Assembly (NCBI GenBank): GCA_016840945.1
Contig: JAEORJ010000226.1
Coordinates: 1-8,093 of the forward strand
From: Candidatus Gerdarchaeota archaeon
GTDB taxonomy: Archaea > Asgardarchaeota > Heimdallarchaeia > JABLTI01
Direction: 5' to 3'
DNA: 8,093 nucleotides
The number at the start of each line of letters is the position of its first letter. Position 1 is the first letter of the stretch. The notes beneath the pieces were generated by a model. The model saw nothing but the letters and a program-made list of their open reading frames with translations, had not been told where the DNA came from and ran no database searches. The position numbers and the translations under genes were made by a program. Positions 6,490 to 8,093 of the stretch are shown piece after piece.

Positions 6490-7950
6490 TTAGCTTGTTG
6501 TAGATTTAATCATTTTTGACTTTTTCTCATAGTCGGAATTGTAAAGCTTTTTCCAACGAATGTATAGTAATCCACTAACAACAACTAATAATTCTACCCC
6601 ACTACAAATATAAAGAATATAATTTGAAGCTAGTAAATCTGAAATTATTGTGATGATAACTAAACCAATAATAAGTGTTATAGAAGAAAGGAACCAATCA
6701 ACTGATTGAATTTTACCTTGTTTTTTGTAAGGAACTTGTTCTTGTATTAGTGTTTGATAAACAGTATCATATAAACCAAAAGTAACTCCGAAAGGTAACA
6801 TTACAGTAAAGATCATTACCCAGGGATTTCTAACATAACCCATTAATCCTATAGCAATTCCTTCTAATACAAGTACCAGGGTTAAAAAAACGACTTTACG
6901 ATTTATTTTACCTATTTTTATTAAAACTAATGAAGCTAGGATACCACAAAATGAAACAATTGAATCCATAGCACCAAACCATCTAGGACTAAGATTCATT
7001 TCACCTTGTAAGATAATTGGCCACATTATATCTAAACCAGCAAATGCAATACTAACTATGGCAGCAATTATTACAATGTACGAAACCTTCTTGATTACTT
7101 TAAAGGTATCAAGACCATCTTTTATTTCCTTCATGGTTCTACCCCAACCTTCCCGTATGCTGGTTATTTTTTCATGACTTTGTTTTGGTGGTTTTTTACC
7201 TACAATACTTAAAATTATAAATAATATTGTTGAAATGAGAGTCAATCCAATAGTAAAATAAAAGCCAATCAGATAATCGATAGCAACTAATAACCCAGCA
7301 ACTAAAGGACCAATAACACCAGATATTTGAAGTACTGTAGAATAAAATGAATTAGCTACTAACAAATCCCTCTTCTTAATTATTAACTTTAAATAAGCAT
7401 TTTTTGAAGGTAAAAAGAAAGGCCAAATTGAAACTCTTATAATAAAAATGGTTATTAAAAGCCAAAGAAAATGAACTGGATTAACAATTCGATAAATGAT
7501 AACATGTCCATCTGAAAGTTCTTCTTGAACATAGCTTATTACATACAAGTAATTTCTAAGAACAAAAATAACAGCTAATATAACAGCAGTTAGAACTCTT
7601 ACAATAATAGAAATTAGCATTATTTTTCGTTGATCAAATCTATCAACCATAACTCCTGCTATGGGTGCTAAAATTACATTTGGAACAACAGTAACAATCT
7701 GAAAGATACCAATTAGAAATTTACTTTCATTACTTGTGATTAATATTAAATAGATCAAAATGATATAGACAGCATATCCCCCAAGATTTTCTGTAAGATG
7801 AGCAAAAAAGACTAGCAGAAATGATTTGTTCCTTAGCACTTCTTTAAGTGATGGTTTCTCTTCTGTTTCTTCTTCCTCTAATTCCTCTTCTATAATAGGC
7901 TCATCATGTATTGCTGTAGATTTAAAATCACTTTTATCAGGAAGAACCAT
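6490..7950 (-). CDS. Major facilitator superfamily transporter (MFS_3-like, probable exporter)
   Basis: The 486-residue polytopic membrane protein has about twelve hydrophobic segments from residue 42 onward. The MFS motif A, GVMVDRFDQRKI (99-110), lies between helices 2 and 3. The segment LVANSFYSTVLQISGVIGPLVAGLL (197-221) resembles the ANS...GP..AG.L signature of the MFS_3 / enterobactin-exporter-like group. A hydrophilic central loop (about 251-285) separates the two six-helix halves. Two oddities are visible: a very acidic N-terminal tail (about ten Glu among residues 17-31), and an enlarged loop after helix 4 (about 132-160). The substrate is unknown; relatives mostly export small molecules in exchange for protons. 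The first in-frame ATG at 7950 was used; no clear Shine-Dalgarno precedes it. It is the first gene of the minus-strand series and may be the head of the operon. Confidence 0.9.
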   Translation of the reverse strand: MVLPDKSDFKSTAIHDEPIIEEELEEEETEEKPSLKEVLRNKSFLLVFFAHLTENLGGYAVYIILIYLILITSNESKFLIGIFQIVTVVPNVILAPIAGVMVDRFDQRKIMLISIIVRVLTAVILAVIFVLRNYLYVISYVQEELSDGHVIIYRIVNPVHFLWLLITIFIIRVSIWPFFLPSKNAYLKLIIKKRDLLVANSFYSTVLQISGVIGPLVAGLLVAIDYLIGFYFTIGLTLISTILFIILSIVGKKPPKQSHEKITSIREGWGRTMKEIKDGLDTFKVIKKVSYIVIIAAIVSIAFAGLDIMWPIILQGEMNLSPRWFGAMDSIVSFCGILASLVLIKIGKINRKVVFLTLVLVLEGIAIGLMGYVRNPWVMIFTVMLPFGVTFGLYDTVYQTLIQEQVPYKKQGKIQSVDWFLSSITLIIGLVIITIISDLLASNYILYICSGVELLVVVSGLLYIRWKKLYNSDYEKKSKMIKSTTS

Positions 7951-8041
7951 ATCAGGAACCTTAGTAGTATAAACTATAGAAATAAGGAGTTCATCTTTTG
8001 TTTATAATTATTTGTTTTTTATCTAAAAATAAGTTACTTTT
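7951..8041. other. Intergenic region upstream of the MFS gene
   Basis: This AT-rich gap should hold the promoter of the minus-strand gene block. Two TATA-like elements can be seen on the minus strand: AATTATAAAC at about 8000-8010, and TTTATACT at 7966-7973. The first gives a leader of about 30 bases; the second is too close to the ATG at 7950 unless the transcript is practically leaderless. Neither is decisive. Confidence 0.35.
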
Positions 8042-8092
8042 TTATTCTTCGAGGAATTCTTTATATGTGAGAATTATACAGTAATCATAAAA
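8042..8092 (-). CDS. Possible 3' end of an upstream minus-strand gene (16 codons visible)
   Basis: One minus-strand frame is open from the right edge to a TAA at 8042-8044. It reads FYDYCIILTYKEFLEE, which looks like an ordinary protein C-terminus, and the other two frames stop at once. It is followed by an A-rich stretch and no strong T-tract. With so few codons this could equally be non-coding; the sequence beyond the edge would decide. Confidence 0.2.
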   Translation of the reverse strand, partial: FYDYCIILTYKEFLEE

Positions 8093-8093
8093 A

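Noticed and set aside
4236..7950. Reading the Sir2-containing block as an antiphage defence system
   Set aside because: Defence sirtuins are usually fused or paired with effectors such as STAND, HerA or prokaryotic Argonaute genes. Here the sirtuin is a complete stand-alone deacylase core next to a transporter and a TIM-barrel enzyme, with no such partner and no mobile-element signs.

Overview
The window is AT-rich, roughly 30% GC by eye, and tightly packed. Its protein families and Shine-Dalgarno fragments (GGAG, GTGAT) point to an archaeon. A very long, Asp-rich thrombospondin type 3 repeat surface protein with a C-terminal membrane anchor, together with a SIRT6/7-like sirtuin, is most reminiscent of an Asgard-type archaeon. 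That placement is an inference; there is no rRNA or other phylogenetic marker here.

Layout. Positions 1-357 (minus) hold the N-terminal part of the GMP synthase glutamine amidotransferase (guaA), cut by the left edge. A 204-bp divergent intergenic region with a clear TATA-like box follows. Positions 562-3858 (plus) encode one 1098-residue exported protein: signal peptide, probable seven-bladed beta-propeller, 24 calcium-binding type repeats, one transmembrane helix and a short basic tail. From 3886 to 7950 every gene is on the minus strand. In transcription order these are an MFS transporter, a small YcxB-like two-helix membrane protein, an endonuclease IV/xylose isomerase-like TIM-barrel protein, a Sir2 deacylase and an ArsR-type winged-helix regulator. 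The right edge (7951-8093) is mostly non-coding and may hold the last few codons of another minus-strand gene.

How the genes relate. The MFS, YcxB-like, TIM-barrel and Sir2 genes are separated by only 28-47 bp with no long T-tract between them. A T7 tract lies just after Sir2, so they may form one transcription unit that ends there, with the ArsR-type gene following separately or by read-through. The surface protein is convergent with this block and is probably independent of it.

The points most worth a second look are: the class IV (SIRT6/7)-like signature of the sirtuin and its missing fourth zinc cysteine; the complete endonuclease IV-like set of metal ligands in its 28-bp neighbour; and the higher-order pattern and overlapping glycosylation sequons in the repeat protein. 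I did not find a CRISPR array, tRNA, insertion sequence or a clear-cut new defence system.
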